Source: Variovorax paradoxus (lineage in GTDB: Bacteria > Pseudomonadota > Gammaproteobacteria > Burkholderiales > Burkholderiaceae_C). Taken from it: 64,000 nucleotides of DNA. Made by a program: the position numbers and the translations under genes. Under the pieces are notes generated by a model that was not told where the DNA came from, searched no databases, and was given only the letters and a program-made list of their open reading frames with translations. Below, one piece after another: positions 9,095 to 18,061 of this stretch. Numbering within the stretch: position 1 is the first letter of the stretch; the number at the start of each line of letters is the position of its first letter. Where the stretch lies: the NCBI GenBank assembly GCA_016806145.1, contig CP063167.1, positions 1,732,501 through 1,796,500 of the forward strand, given 5' to 3'.

Positions 9095-10308
9095 GCCGGC
9101 ACGATGCGCATCGGCAGCCGGTCGAGCGTGCGCATCTGGTTGATCGGCCGGTAGCTGGCCGGCGCCGTGAGTTCCATGCGCGCCACGCGGCGGCTCAGCG
9201 CGCCGATCAGCGCTTCCGATTCCTGGCGCGCGAGCATCTGGCCGATGCAGGCATGGATGCCGTTGCCCAGCGCCACGTGGCTGCCCGCGAGCGCGGGGCG
9301 GTCGACGTCGAAGCGCTCGGGCTCGGGGAACTGGCGTGGATCGCGGTTGGCCGCGCCCATGAACACGCCGATCTTGGTGTCGGCGGCCAGGCGCACGCCC
9401 GAGAGCTCGGTCTCGCCGCGCGTGGTGCGGTAGGTGACCTGGAACGGCGTCTCGTGGCGGATGCCTTCCTCGAACGCGGCCTTGACCTTGGCCGGCTCGC
9501 CGCGCACGCGCTCCCACTGGGCCGGGTTCTTCGCGAGCTGGTGCAGCGTGAAGCCGATGCCGGCGATGGTCGAGTCGGTGCCGCCGCCCACGAAGCTGCG
9601 CACCACGTTCGAGGCGATGCCTTCGTCGAGTTCGCCCGCGTCCTCGGCGCGGAACAGCAGCTCGGCGATCGAGTCCGGAATCACGCCCTGGCGCGACACG
9701 CTCTCCTCGAACCACGCGAGGTAGGGCTGCGCGGCCTGCATCGCGCGCTCGTAGAGCGCGTTGCGCGGGCCGCTCTGGTTGAAGCGCATCTCGCCGATGG
9801 CCAGGGTCTCGGTGCGCGGCAGCCGCACGCCCACCGCGGCGGGGAAGGCTTCGAGCACGAAGCGCTCGGCGCAGTCCTCCACGCCGTCGAACTCGCGCTG
9901 GTCCAGCAGTCGTTCGACCAGCGACTCGGCCTTGCGCTCGAAGCCTTCCTTCCAGCGCCGGATCACCAGCGGCGACAGCAGGCGCGTGACCACCGAGCGG
10001 ATCTTCGTGTGGTCTGGCGGGTCGGCCTCGAGCAGCCGGCTCGGGATGCGGAACTCGCCGGGCTTGCGGATGTCCTGGATGCCGATGCCGCCCGCGTTGG
10101 TGAAGCGTGCATGGTCGGCCAGCACGGTCTTGGCCTCGGCATGGCGGCCCACGGCATAGATGCCGTGCGGCGCGATGAAGGCCACGGGACCGGCTTCGCG
10201 CAGCGCCTCGTGGAACGGATAGGGATCGAGCAGCACCTCGATCGCGTACGGGTCGATGTCCAGCACGGGCGCGTCGCGCAGCGCGACGGGTTCGGCGGTG
10301 GTGGTCAT
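9091..10308 (-). CDS. Cytochrome P450 (resembles the CYP199-type aromatic-acid group)
   Basis: 405 residues from ATG 10308; longer in-frame extensions run into the upstream palindrome and lack similarity. The heme ligand loop is VALGNGIHACIGQMLARQE (Leu in place of the usual Phe before Gly). The K-helix ExxR is EEGIRHE. The I-helix reads FVGGGTDSTIAG, giving an Asp-Ser pair where most bacterial P450s have acid-Thr. The C-terminus (NQMRTLDRLPMRIVP) and GQMLARQE resemble what I recall of CYP199 enzymes, which oxidise para-substituted benzoates; this is recall, not an alignment. No ferredoxin is next to it; the nearest is at 47788. It is the first gene of the operon and divergent from the binding protein at 10510. 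Confidence 0.93.
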   Translation of the reverse strand: MTTTAEPVALRDAPVLDIDPYAIEVLLDPYPFHEALREAGPVAFIAPHGIYAVGRHAEAKTVLADHARFTNAGGIGIQDIRKPGEFRIPSRLLEADPPDHTKIRSVVTRLLSPLVIRRWKEGFERKAESLVERLLDQREFDGVEDCAERFVLEAFPAAVGVRLPRTETLAIGEMRFNQSGPRNALYERAMQAAQPYLAWFEESVSRQGVIPDSIAELLFRAEDAGELDEGIASNVVRSFVGGGTDSTIAGIGFTLHQLAKNPAQWERVRGEPAKVKAAFEEGIRHETPFQVTYRTTRGETELSGVRLAADTKIGVFMGAANRDPRQFPEPERFDVDRPALAGSHVALGNGIHACIGQMLARQESEALIGALSRRVARMELTAPASYRPINQMRTLDRLPMRIVPA

Positions 10309-10361
10309 GCAGGGGCTCCTGGCGTGGGGGAATGCATCGAGTCTCGATGGCCGTCCGCCGC

Positions 10362-10442
10362 GCGTCAGTCCCCTTGACGGGGACGGCGCGAGCCCGTCGC
10401 GGGCCCGTCGCGCGCTTGCGTCCCCGGCAAGGGGACAGACGC
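10362..10442. repeat. REP-like palindromic repeat pair in inverted orientation
   Basis: Two 23-base copies, 10362-10384 and 10420-10442, are inverted to each other and pair at 21 of 23 positions around a 35-base loop. Each copy contains its own small palindrome, GTCCCC-N5-GGGGAC. It lies between the divergent P450 and binding-protein genes. Related copies occur at 44221-44276 and 47735-47757. Confidence 0.75.
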
Positions 10443-10509
10443 CGCGCGCGCCGCTTGATGTACTCGCGCCGGCTCGAAGAACGACCATCCCCGGAACCAG
10501 GAGACACAC

Positions 10510-11718
10510 ATGCGCGCTTCCCTGCTAGCCCTCGTGGCCTGCACCGCCTTCGCGACCGCGGCGACGGCACAGGCCCAGAAGACCTACGGCCCCGGTGCCA
10601 GCGACACCGAGATCAAGCTCGGCCAGACCGTGGCCTACAGCGGTCCCGGCTCGGCCTATTCGATGGTGGGCCGCATGTCGGTGGCCTACTTCAAGATGCT
10701 CAACGAGACCAAGGGCGGGGTCAACGGACGCAAGATCAACCTGCTGTCGGTCGACGATGCCTACAGCCCGCCCAAGACCGTGGAGGGCACGCGCAAGCTG
10801 GTCGAGTCCGACCAGGTGCTGGCGCTGGTCAACTCCATGGGCACGGCCTCGCAGACCTCGGTGCAGAAGTACCTCAACGGCAAGAAGGTGCCGCAGGTGT
10901 TCTTCTATGCCTCGAGCCCGAACCTGCACGACTCCGCCGCCACGCCGTGGACCGTGCCCTTCTCCTTCGCCTACGACATCGAGGGCTCGATCTACGGCAA
11001 GTATCTCGTCGAGTCCAAGCCCAACGCGAAGATCGGCGTGCTCTACCAGAACGACGACGTGGGCAAGTCCTACATGCGCGGCTTCCGCAAGGCGCTGGGA
11101 GCGAAGCAGTCGAACATCGTGAAGGAGGTGAGCCAGGAGATGAGCGATCCGACCGTCGACTCGCAGATCCTGCAGCTGCAGGCCTCGGGCGCCGAGGTGC
11201 TGGTGGCCTTCACCTCGAACAAGGCGCAGGCGCAGGCGATCCGCAAGGCCGCGGCGATCGGCTGGAAGCCGTTCTACATCGTGCCCTACGTGTCGAGCTC
11301 GATCAGCGGCGTGCTGACCCCGGCCGGCCTCGACAACTCGGTGGGGCTGGTGTCGAGCTACTGGTTCAAGACGCCGTCGGACCCGACCTGGAACAACGAC
11401 AAGGCGATGCAGGAGTACCTGGCCTTCTTCAAGAAGTACCTGCCCAACGACGATCCGGGCGACACCACCTCGGTCTACACCTACATGGGCGCGCAGCTCA
11501 CGGCGCTGGTGCTCGAGCGCTGCGGCGACAACCTCACGCGCGAGAACTTCCTCAAGCAGGTGCAGGGGCTCAAGGACATCGAGCTCGGCATGCTGCTGCC
11601 CGGCATGAAGATCAACTTCCGCGCCGACGACTACTACCCGATCCGCCAGGCGCGGCTCGCGCAGTTCGATGGCAAGTCGTGGAAGCCGATGACGGAACTG
11701 ATCACCATCGAGCGCTGA
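10510..11718 (+). CDS. Branched-chain-type ABC transporter periplasmic binding protein (orphan)
   Basis: 402 residues with a Sec signal peptide (MRASLLALVACTAFATAATAQA) and a type I periplasmic-binding fold: ASDTEIKLGQTVAYSGPGSA, FKMLNETKGGVNGRKINL and DDAYSPPKTVEGTRKLVE are typical of the LivK/Peripla_BP_6 family. A good ribosome site (AGGAG) precedes ATG 10510. The family delivers amino acids but often aromatic or aliphatic acids. No permease or ATPase gene is adjacent. The LivGFHM set at 44308-47755 lacks a binding protein and is a plausible partner (inference). It is divergent from the P450 operon. Confidence 0.93.
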   Translation: MRASLLALVACTAFATAATAQAQKTYGPGASDTEIKLGQTVAYSGPGSAYSMVGRMSVAYFKMLNETKGGVNGRKINLLSVDDAYSPPKTVEGTRKLVESDQVLALVNSMGTASQTSVQKYLNGKKVPQVFFYASSPNLHDSAATPWTVPFSFAYDIEGSIYGKYLVESKPNAKIGVLYQNDDVGKSYMRGFRKALGAKQSNIVKEVSQEMSDPTVDSQILQLQASGAEVLVAFTSNKAQAQAIRKAAAIGWKPFYIVPYVSSSISGVLTPAGLDNSVGLVSSYWFKTPSDPTWNNDKAMQEYLAFFKKYLPNDDPGDTTSVYTYMGAQLTALVLERCGDNLTRENFLKQVQGLKDIELGMLLPGMKINFRADDYYPIRQARLAQFDGKSWKPMTELITIER

Positions 11719-11837
11719 ACGCGCGCGGCTCGCGCGGCTCGCGACCGCGGGCATGACGAAGGTCATGCCGGGGCTTGCTTGGCGAAGGGCACGCCAGCCT
11801 CTACGATGAGGCCCCCTTGTCCCGCGGGCCCGCCGCC

Positions 11838-12476
11838 ATGTCCACCTCCGCCCGAGCCGCCGTCCTGCTGGTCGACGACCATGCGCTGGTGCGCCTGGGC
11901 TTTCGCGCGCTGACGCAGGCGCACGGCGCCTACACCGGCGAGGGCATGGAGGCGCTGGAAGCCAGCACGCTGGCCGAGGCGATGGCGCTCTACGAGCGGC
12001 ACCGCTGCGCGATCGGCCTGGTGCTGCTCGACCTCGCGCTGCCCGACACGCAGGGCCTGTCGGGCCTGGTCGAGTTCCAGGCCCGCTTTCCCGACGCCAC
12101 CATCGCCATGCTCTCGGGCAGCCGGCAACCGGCCCAGGTGCAGGCGGCGCTCGCGATGGGCGCGGTGGCGTGGCTGCAGAAGGGCGGCGACCTGCAGGAG
12201 CTCGCGCACTTCCTGCGCCGCTGGCGCGAGGACGGCGTGCCGCCGCCGGGCGATGCAGCCGATGCAGCCGATCCCGCCACGGCGCCGGGGCAGGCCCTGG
12301 GGCTGCGCCAGCAGCAGGTGCTGCGGCACGTGCTCGAGGGCATGTCGAACCGCGAGATCGCCGAAGCGATGTCGCTCGGCGAGGGCACGGTGAAGAACCA
12401 CGTCACCAGCCTGCTGCTGCGCTTCGGCATGCGCTCGCGCTCGCAGCTCATCAGCCGGCTCGGCGCGCAGGGCTGA
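11838..12476 (+). CDS. LuxR-family response regulator
   Basis: 212 residues from ATG 11838; an in-frame TTG at 11775 is less likely. Receiver domain: VLLVDDHALVRLGFRAL, probable phospho-Asp65 in LVLLDLALPD, then MLSGSRQPAQ. The HTH domain is LRQQQVLRHVLEGMSNREIA plus EGTVKNHVTSLLLRFGMRS. Three bases separate it from the hybrid kinase gene, so the two form one operon and surely one signalling unit. The receiver has Gln-Lys-Gly (LQKGGD) at the conserved Lys position. Confidence 0.92.
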   Translation: MSTSARAAVLLVDDHALVRLGFRALTQAHGAYTGEGMEALEASTLAEAMALYERHRCAIGLVLLDLALPDTQGLSGLVEFQARFPDATIAMLSGSRQPAQVQAALAMGAVAWLQKGGDLQELAHFLRRWREDGVPPPGDAADAADPATAPGQALGLRQQQVLRHVLEGMSNREIAEAMSLGEGTVKNHVTSLLLRFGMRSRSQLISRLGAQG

Positions 12477-12479
12477 GCG

Positions 12480-14315
12480 GTGGGCGACGACGGGCTGGAC
12501 ACGCTCGGGCTGCCCGCCGCCGATCCGGCGCGGCAGGCCCGCGTCGAGGCGCGCGTGCGCGAGCGGCAGGCCGACCAGGTGCTGGCCTACCTGCGGCGAT
12601 TGCCCTATTCCTATGCCGGCTTCGTGCTGGTGGCGGTGATCGGCTGGCGCCACGGGCTGCGGCTGTCGCTGCCGTGCTGGCTCTCGGCGCTGGCCGTCGT
12701 CACCTTCCTGCGCTGCCGCCAGGGACGCCGGATCGAGCGCCTGAGCCCTCCCGCGCGCGCGGCCGCGCTGCCGGTGCTGCTGCGCGGCTTCCTCGCGGGC
12801 GGGCTGCTCAATGGCGCGATCCTGCCCTTCGTGTTCATGGCACCGGGCGACGACTTCGCGCCGCTGGCCGTTTCGGCGATCCTGATCCTGGTGCTCTCGG
12901 TGGGCGCCGACGGGGTGGCCGGTTCCACGCGCGCCTTCGCGAGCCTCTCGCTGCCGCCCACGCTGCTGATGTCGCTGGGCTGGTTCCTGCGCGGCACGCC
13001 GATCGACGTGCTGATCGGTTTCGGCCCCTGGCTCGCCTACTTCCTGCTGCTGGCCGGCGTGCGCGACCGCGCGCGCACCCTGCATGCGCTGATGGAGATG
13101 GTCGACGCCAACCTGCACCTGTCGAACGTGGCGCGCGAGGAGCGCGACCGCGCGCGCGAACTGAGCGCCGCCAAGACGCGCTTCCTCGCGGCGGCCAGCC
13201 ACGACCTGCGCCAGCCGCTGCATGCCATCAGCCTGTTCGGCGCCGCGCTCGAGCACGAGCTGGGCGGCCATCCCGCGCAGGCCAATGCGCGCCGGCTGAT
13301 GGGCGCGGTGCGCACGCTCGACAGCTCGCTCGACGCGATGCTCGACATCTCGCAGCTCGACGCGGGCGTGGTCCGCACCGAGCTGCGGCCGTTGCCGCTG
13401 CAGGGCCTCTTCGAGCGCGTGTTCGACCTGTTCGAGCCGCGCGCCAACCAGCGCGAGCTGGAGCTGCGCGTGCGCTCCAGCCCGCTGTGGGTGCGCAGCG
13501 ATGCGCAGCTGCTGCAGCGCCTGCTGGGCAACCTGGTGGACAACGCGCTCAAGTACACCGAGCGCGGTGGCGTGGTGGTGCGCGCCCGGGCGCGCGGCGA
13601 CGCGGTGTGGCTCGAGGTGCGCGACACCGGCATCGGCATCGCCGAGCAGCATCGCGCGCGCGTGTTCGACGAGTTCTACCAGGCCGGCAATGCCGGACGC
13701 GACCGCTCGCGCGGCCTGGGCGTGGGGCTGTCGATCGTGCAGCGCATCGCGGCGCTGCTCGCGCATCCGCTGGTGCTGCGCACGCGCGAGGGGCGCGGCA
13801 CCTGCTTCCGGCTGGTGCTGCCCGCGGCCGAGGCGCCGCCGGTGGAGGCCGTCGCCGCGGCGGCCGCGCAGCCCTGGCAGACCGTGTTGCCGCCGTTGGG
13901 CCAGGGCGAACTCGCGCGGCGCGTGCTGGTGCTCGACGACGATGCCGACGCGCGCGCGGCGATGGTCGAGGTGCTGCGCGCCTTCGGCGTGCAGGCCGCG
14001 AGCGTGGACACCGAGGCGGCCGCCCTGGCGGCGTTGCGCGAGGCGCAAGAGGGCGGCGCGCCGTTCGAGGCCGCGCTGTGCGACTGGCGGCTGCGCGACG
14101 GCGAGGATGGCCTCGCGGCCGCACAGCGCCTGCGCGCGGCCGACGGCGGCCTGCACGTGCTGATGGTCACGGGCGAGACCGACCCGCTGCGGCTGCAGGC
14201 GCTGCAGGCCAGCGGCCTGCCGGTGCTGTTCAAGCCGGTGGAGGCCCGGCAGCTGGTGTCGGCGCTGGTGATCGATCGCGCCATCGGCCGAGCCGCGGCG
14301 GCGGCCTCTGCCTGA
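12480..14315 (+). CDS. Hybrid sensor histidine kinase / response regulator
   Basis: 611 residues starting at GTG 12480. About 190 N-terminal residues form several membrane helices with no sizeable periplasmic sensor. Then come HisKA with His241 in AAASHDLRQPLHAISLF, HATPase with NLVDNALKYTERGG and DTGIGIAEQHR and a G2 box GLGVGLSIVQRIA, and a C-terminal receiver (VLVLDDDADARAAMVEVL, probable Asp535 in ALCDWRLRDGEDG). The organisation resembles membrane hybrid kinases that phosphorylate a LuxR regulator, here the gene just upstream. The stimulus is unknown. Neighbours suggest the orphan binding protein or the lipoprotein at 14430 as possible targets. Confidence 0.9.
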   Translation: MGDDGLDTLGLPAADPARQARVEARVRERQADQVLAYLRRLPYSYAGFVLVAVIGWRHGLRLSLPCWLSALAVVTFLRCRQGRRIERLSPPARAAALPVLLRGFLAGGLLNGAILPFVFMAPGDDFAPLAVSAILILVLSVGADGVAGSTRAFASLSLPPTLLMSLGWFLRGTPIDVLIGFGPWLAYFLLLAGVRDRARTLHALMEMVDANLHLSNVAREERDRARELSAAKTRFLAAASHDLRQPLHAISLFGAALEHELGGHPAQANARRLMGAVRTLDSSLDAMLDISQLDAGVVRTELRPLPLQGLFERVFDLFEPRANQRELELRVRSSPLWVRSDAQLLQRLLGNLVDNALKYTERGGVVVRARARGDAVWLEVRDTGIGIAEQHRARVFDEFYQAGNAGRDRSRGLGVGLSIVQRIAALLAHPLVLRTREGRGTCFRLVLPAAEAPPVEAVAAAAAQPWQTVLPPLGQGELARRVLVLDDDADARAAMVEVLRAFGVQAASVDTEAAALAALREAQEGGAPFEAALCDWRLRDGEDGLAAAQRLRAADGGLHVLMVTGETDPLRLQALQASGLPVLFKPVEARQLVSALVIDRAIGRAAAAASA

Positions 14316-14429
14316 AGGCATAGGCCGCCGCCACATGACCTTCTTCACTCACTGCCCGGCGCGGCTTGCTTCTAACTTCTGCGGGAGGCGCCTTCGGGCG
14401 CGGTCCACCCATTGCACGAGGAGAAGCCC

Positions 14430-17400
14430 ATGCATCCCATCCTGCCGGCACGCCGATCGCGGCGCGGCGTCGCCCGTTTCGCCACCGCGCTCGGCCTGGC
14501 CTTGCTGCTCGCGGCCTGCGGTGGGGGCGGCGGCGGGGGTGGCGTCGGCCTGCCGGTGGTCCCGCCGACACCGGCCCCGGCCGAAGGCAGCGCCACGCTC
14601 GGCGCCGAGGGCGGCGTGGTCGAAGGCCCCGACGGCGTGCGCGTCACCGTGCCGCCCGGCGCCTTGCGCGAGCGCGTCACCTTGCGCATCGCGCGCGACG
14701 GCAGCGGCGCGCCCGGCATGCCGCCCGAGGCGCAGCGGCTGTCGGCCGTCTATGCCTTCACGCCGCACGGGCAGCAGTTCGACCTGCCGGTGGAGATCCG
14801 GCTGCCGATCGATGCATCGGGCCTGCCCGCGGACCGCAGCCCGCCTGTGCTGCTGAGCCAGCCCGGCGAGCCGTGGATCGGCCTGCCGGCCGACGAGGTG
14901 AAGCGCGACGGCAACGCGGTGCGCTTCCTCAGCACGCATTTCTCGTGGGGCCTGGCGGCCTGCGAATACAAGTGCACCGACGGCCAGCCCTGGTTCGGCG
15001 GCGCGCTGCTCGGCAGCTACACGCTGCTGCCCGCGCAGGCCGTGGCGGGCCAGCCGCAGTACAAGCTGATCGACCAGGCGGGCACGCGCACCGCGCGCCT
15101 GCAGGTGAACGCCATCGCCTACCAGCCCGGCACCAACCGCACCTGGTGCGAAGGCCCGATCACGCTGCGGCTGATGCGCCACGACGGCCGCGGCACGCGC
15201 AGCTTCATCGCCAGCCGCGTGCTGGCCGGTCCGGGCAGCGTCGACGTGCCGGTGGCTTTCGACCACGGCTTCAACGGCACCGGCGGCCTGTACGCGGACT
15301 GGAGCTGCACCTTGCGCAGCGGCTATCCGCCCAACGTGGCCTTCGCCTACGACGGCTGGCCCCATCCCTTCGGCGTGGCCGCCGTGAAGGTGGCGATTCC
15401 GGTGCCGGTGGCGGCACCGGTCATCACGCGCCAGCCCGTCGATGCCACGGCGGGTGCGGGCCAGGCGGCAAACTTCAGCGTGGCGGCGACGGCGCCCGAC
15501 AGCCTGTTCGTGCAGTGGCAGCGCAGCGACGACGCGGGCGCGAGCTGGCGCAACGTCGGCACCGGCACCAGCTTCTCGGTGGCGAACGCGCAGGCGGCCG
15601 ACCATGGCGCGCTGATCAGGGCCCAGGTCTGCAACGCGCGCGGCCTCACGCTGAACTGCATCGATTCGAACGTGGTGCGGCTCGACTACACCGGACCGAT
15701 CGCGCCCGCCATCGTGCAGGCGCCGCAAGACCTCTCGGTGGTCGCGGGGCAGACGGCCTCGTTCACCGCGACCGCCAGCGGCCGGCCCGCGCCGACCTTC
15801 GCATGGTTCCGCAAGGCCGCCGCCGGCGACCAGCAGGTCGGCACCGGCGCGACCTACACCACGCCGGCCACGCAGCTGTCCGACGATGGCGCGCGCTTCT
15901 ATGCGGTGGCGACCAACAGCGGCGGGCGCGCGGTGTCGAGCGAGGCCGTGCTGCGCGTGGCCTCGGCCGCGCAGGCGCCCACGGTGGGTGCGATCTCGGC
16001 GACGCCGGGCCTGTCGATCGTCGCCTGCGCCAGCGTGACCCTGAGCGCCACCGCGAGCGGCACCGCGCCGCTCCAGCATCGGTGGCGCCGCAACGGCACG
16101 CCGCTGGCCGACGGCGCGCAGGCCGTCAGCTGCAACGGCAGCCCGGCCACCGTGAGCGGCGCGGGCAGCGCAACGCTGGTGCTCGGCAACGTGCCGGCGG
16201 CCTGGAGCGGCAGCAGCCTCGACCTCGCGGTGAGCAACAGCGCGGGCAATGCCAACGCCGCGGCGGTCACGCTCACCGTGACCGCGCCGCCGAGCGGCCA
16301 GGGCTGGAGCCCGGGCGCGACGATCCGCGCGCCCTTCGATGCCTCGCCGTGGAACTACGGCGACGCCGCCCTGCAGGGCTACGGCAACGGCGATGCCTGG
16401 GCCCTGCTGAGCGACGGCGGCCGCAACGTCTGGGCCACGCGCTACCGCGCGGCGTCCGGCGCCTGGGATCCGGCCCAGCCGATCGCGGCGGTCGCCGAGG
16501 CCGCGCAGGCCGCGCCCGTGGGCATCGCCACCGACGACCAGGGCCGTGCCGTGGCCGTCTGGGTCGAGATCATCAACGGCATGCCGCGCCTGTGGATGCG
16601 CCATCACGGCGGCACGGCCTGGAGCGCCGCGCGGCGGCTCGACGACGGCGCCGATCTCGGCGAGAGCGTGCGCATGGGCCTGTTCCCCTGGCAGCAGGCG
16701 CGCGTGCAGCGCTCGGGCGGCCAGGCGCTGATCGCGTGGTCCAGCACGCACGACAGCCAGGGCAGCACGGTGCGGGTGCGCCGCCTGCGGCTGTCCGATG
16801 GCCTGCTCGAAGCGGCGAGCACGCTCGGCAGCTCGATCGCGTCGCTCGAGCGCGATACCTATCGCATGCCGCTGCAGCTCGCGGTGAACTCGCGCGGCGA
16901 CGCCATGGCCTTCTGGCATCACCTCGACGGCACGGTGCGCGCCGCGCGCTATGCGTTGACCACCGAGCAATGGACGCTCTGGTCCGGTCCCGGGCCCAAT
17001 GCGGCCGACTACCCCGCGTTCGCGCTCGACGGCACCGGCCGCGCCTGGCAGGCCGTGCCCGTGGACAGCAACGGCCAGGGACAGGAGATCGACGTCTACA
17101 GCCTCGGCCCGGCCGATACGCGCTGGACGCCGCACGGCTTCGTCACGGCCGGCCGCCTCGGGGCCCACGGCGCGCCGAAGCTGGTGGCCGACGATGCAGG
17201 CAACGCGATCCTCGCGTGGCCTTGCGGCACCTGCGCGGGGGCCAACCTGCCGATGAACAACGCGCCGATCCACGGCAGCCGTTTCTCGGCCGCGACCCAG
17301 GCCTGGAGCGCGCCGCAACAGCTGGACCCGCGCGCCGCCGGCAGCAACGGCTTCGTCGACATGAGCAGCTTCGACCTGCGCATGAACGCGCGCGGCGATG

Positions 17401-17654
17401 CGCTGCTGAGCTGGGCCTACACCGAGAACGTGCTGGGCAACGGCACGGGCGTGGGGCTCAGGATCCATGCGCGGCAGTTCCGGTCCGACACGCTCGCATG
17501 GGGCGCGGTCACGCAGATCGCCGCCTCGAGCCTCGGCGAGCATTTCGCGCCGGTCGCCTGGCTGGCGCCCGATTCACCGCGCGCCATGCTGCTGTGGGCG
17601 CACGCGCCGGGCGGGCAGGGCACGCAGGCCGGCTGGTCCGTCTACCTGCCTTGA
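14430..17654 (+). CDS. Large surface lipoprotein with ZU5-like and immunoglobulin-like domains
   Basis: 1074 residues from ATG 14430, preceded by GAGGAG. The signal peptide ends in lipobox LLLAAC (Cys30) followed by a glycine run. About residues 50-90 resemble a ZU5-type fold (GVVEGPDGVRVTVPPGAL). Two Ig-like repeats follow (RQPVDATAGAGQAANFSVAA and QAPQDLSVVAGQTASFTATA) and a third weaker one (APTVGAISATPG). The last 450 residues hold repeated short strands such as VWATRYRAASGAWDPAQPI and SRFSAATQAWSAPQQLDP, suggesting a beta-propeller. Function is unknown; an adhesin-like or polymer-binding role is only a guess. It follows the hybrid kinase by 114 bases. Confidence 0.8.
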   Translation: MHPILPARRSRRGVARFATALGLALLLAACGGGGGGGGVGLPVVPPTPAPAEGSATLGAEGGVVEGPDGVRVTVPPGALRERVTLRIARDGSGAPGMPPEAQRLSAVYAFTPHGQQFDLPVEIRLPIDASGLPADRSPPVLLSQPGEPWIGLPADEVKRDGNAVRFLSTHFSWGLAACEYKCTDGQPWFGGALLGSYTLLPAQAVAGQPQYKLIDQAGTRTARLQVNAIAYQPGTNRTWCEGPITLRLMRHDGRGTRSFIASRVLAGPGSVDVPVAFDHGFNGTGGLYADWSCTLRSGYPPNVAFAYDGWPHPFGVAAVKVAIPVPVAAPVITRQPVDATAGAGQAANFSVAATAPDSLFVQWQRSDDAGASWRNVGTGTSFSVANAQAADHGALIRAQVCNARGLTLNCIDSNVVRLDYTGPIAPAIVQAPQDLSVVAGQTASFTATASGRPAPTFAWFRKAAAGDQQVGTGATYTTPATQLSDDGARFYAVATNSGGRAVSSEAVLRVASAAQAPTVGAISATPGLSIVACASVTLSATASGTAPLQHRWRRNGTPLADGAQAVSCNGSPATVSGAGSATLVLGNVPAAWSGSSLDLAVSNSAGNANAAAVTLTVTAPPSGQGWSPGATIRAPFDASPWNYGDAALQGYGNGDAWALLSDGGRNVWATRYRAASGAWDPAQPIAAVAEAAQAAPVGIATDDQGRAVAVWVEIINGMPRLWMRHHGGTAWSAARRLDDGADLGESVRMGLFPWQQARVQRSGGQALIAWSSTHDSQGSTVRVRRLRLSDGLLEAASTLGSSIASLERDTYRMPLQLAVNSRGDAMAFWHHLDGTVRAARYALTTEQWTLWSGPGPNAADYPAFALDGTGRAWQAVPVDSNGQGQEIDVYSLGPADTRWTPHGFVTAGRLGAHGAPKLVADDAGNAILAWPCGTCAGANLPMNNAPIHGSRFSAATQAWSAPQQLDPRAAGSNGFVDMSSFDLRMNARGDALLSWAYTENVLGNGTGVGLRIHARQFRSDTLAWGAVTQIAASSLGEHFAPVAWLAPDSPRAMLLWAHAPGGQGTQAGWSVYLP

Positions 17655-17670
17655 GGGCAGGGCGACCGAC

Positions 17671-17973
17671 TCAGGGCCGCGGCTGGCGCTCGATGCTGAG
17701 CTCGCGCCGGCAGCTCATGTCGGCCATGCGGATCGCCTGCGGCGCGCTGTCCATCGAACGGCCCGTGGGCTCGAGCGCGCCCCACTGGTTGCGCGTGAGC
17801 TCCACGCCATAGCGCATCTCCCAGCGCTTGCCGACGATCTGCTCCATGCAGTGCTCGGCACCCGCATAGCGTTCCGCCATCTCGATCCCGTCGGCCGGAT
17901 CCGCCTGGACGGCGGCGGTGGCGAGCAGGGAACACAGGAGGAGGGCGGCGCGTGCGGGGAAGCGAAGGAGCAT
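17671..17973 (-). CDS. Small secreted protein of unknown function
   Basis: 100 residues from ATG 17973, with a clear signal peptide (MLLRFPARAALLLCSLLATAAVQA). The mature part of about 76 residues has two Cys (EHCMEQIVG and MADMSCRREL) that could form a disulfide. I do not recognise a family. A longer in-frame start at 18033 would put a charged stretch before the signal peptide. It is convergent with the lipoprotein gene, 16 bases apart, and shares direction with the MarR gene upstream. Confidence 0.6.
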   Translation of the reverse strand: MLLRFPARAALLLCSLLATAAVQADPADGIEMAERYAGAEHCMEQIVGKRWEMRYGVELTRNQWGALEPTGRSMDSAPQAIRMADMSCRRELSIERQPRP

Positions 17974-18014
17974 GGTGGATGCGAAGGAGGGGATTGAACA
18001 AAAGTCGCGGATTT

Positions 18015-18047
18015 TAACGACCGGCTCGCGCACGATGCCGGCCGTTA
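18015..18047. repeat. Inverted repeat between marR-like gene and the small secreted-protein gene
   Basis: An 11-bp inverted repeat (18015-18025 with 18037-18047, 10 of 11 pairs, 11-base loop) lies 14 bases past the MarR stop. It could end the MarR transcript, but there is no T-run on the minus strand, so it may instead be a regulatory site upstream of the secreted-protein gene. Confidence 0.4.
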
Positions 18048-18061
18048 CAAGATGACGCGGC

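Noticed and set aside
7874..10570. A possible P450-region to CoA-transferase fusion protein (898 codons)
   Set aside because: The upstream part is an out-of-frame reading of the P450 gene; the CoA-transferase has its own ATG at 9094 with an ATGA overlap.
11775..11837. TTG start extending the LuxR regulator by 21 residues
   Set aside because: The extra residues have no receiver-domain similarity and the ATG at 11838 gives the normal N-terminus.
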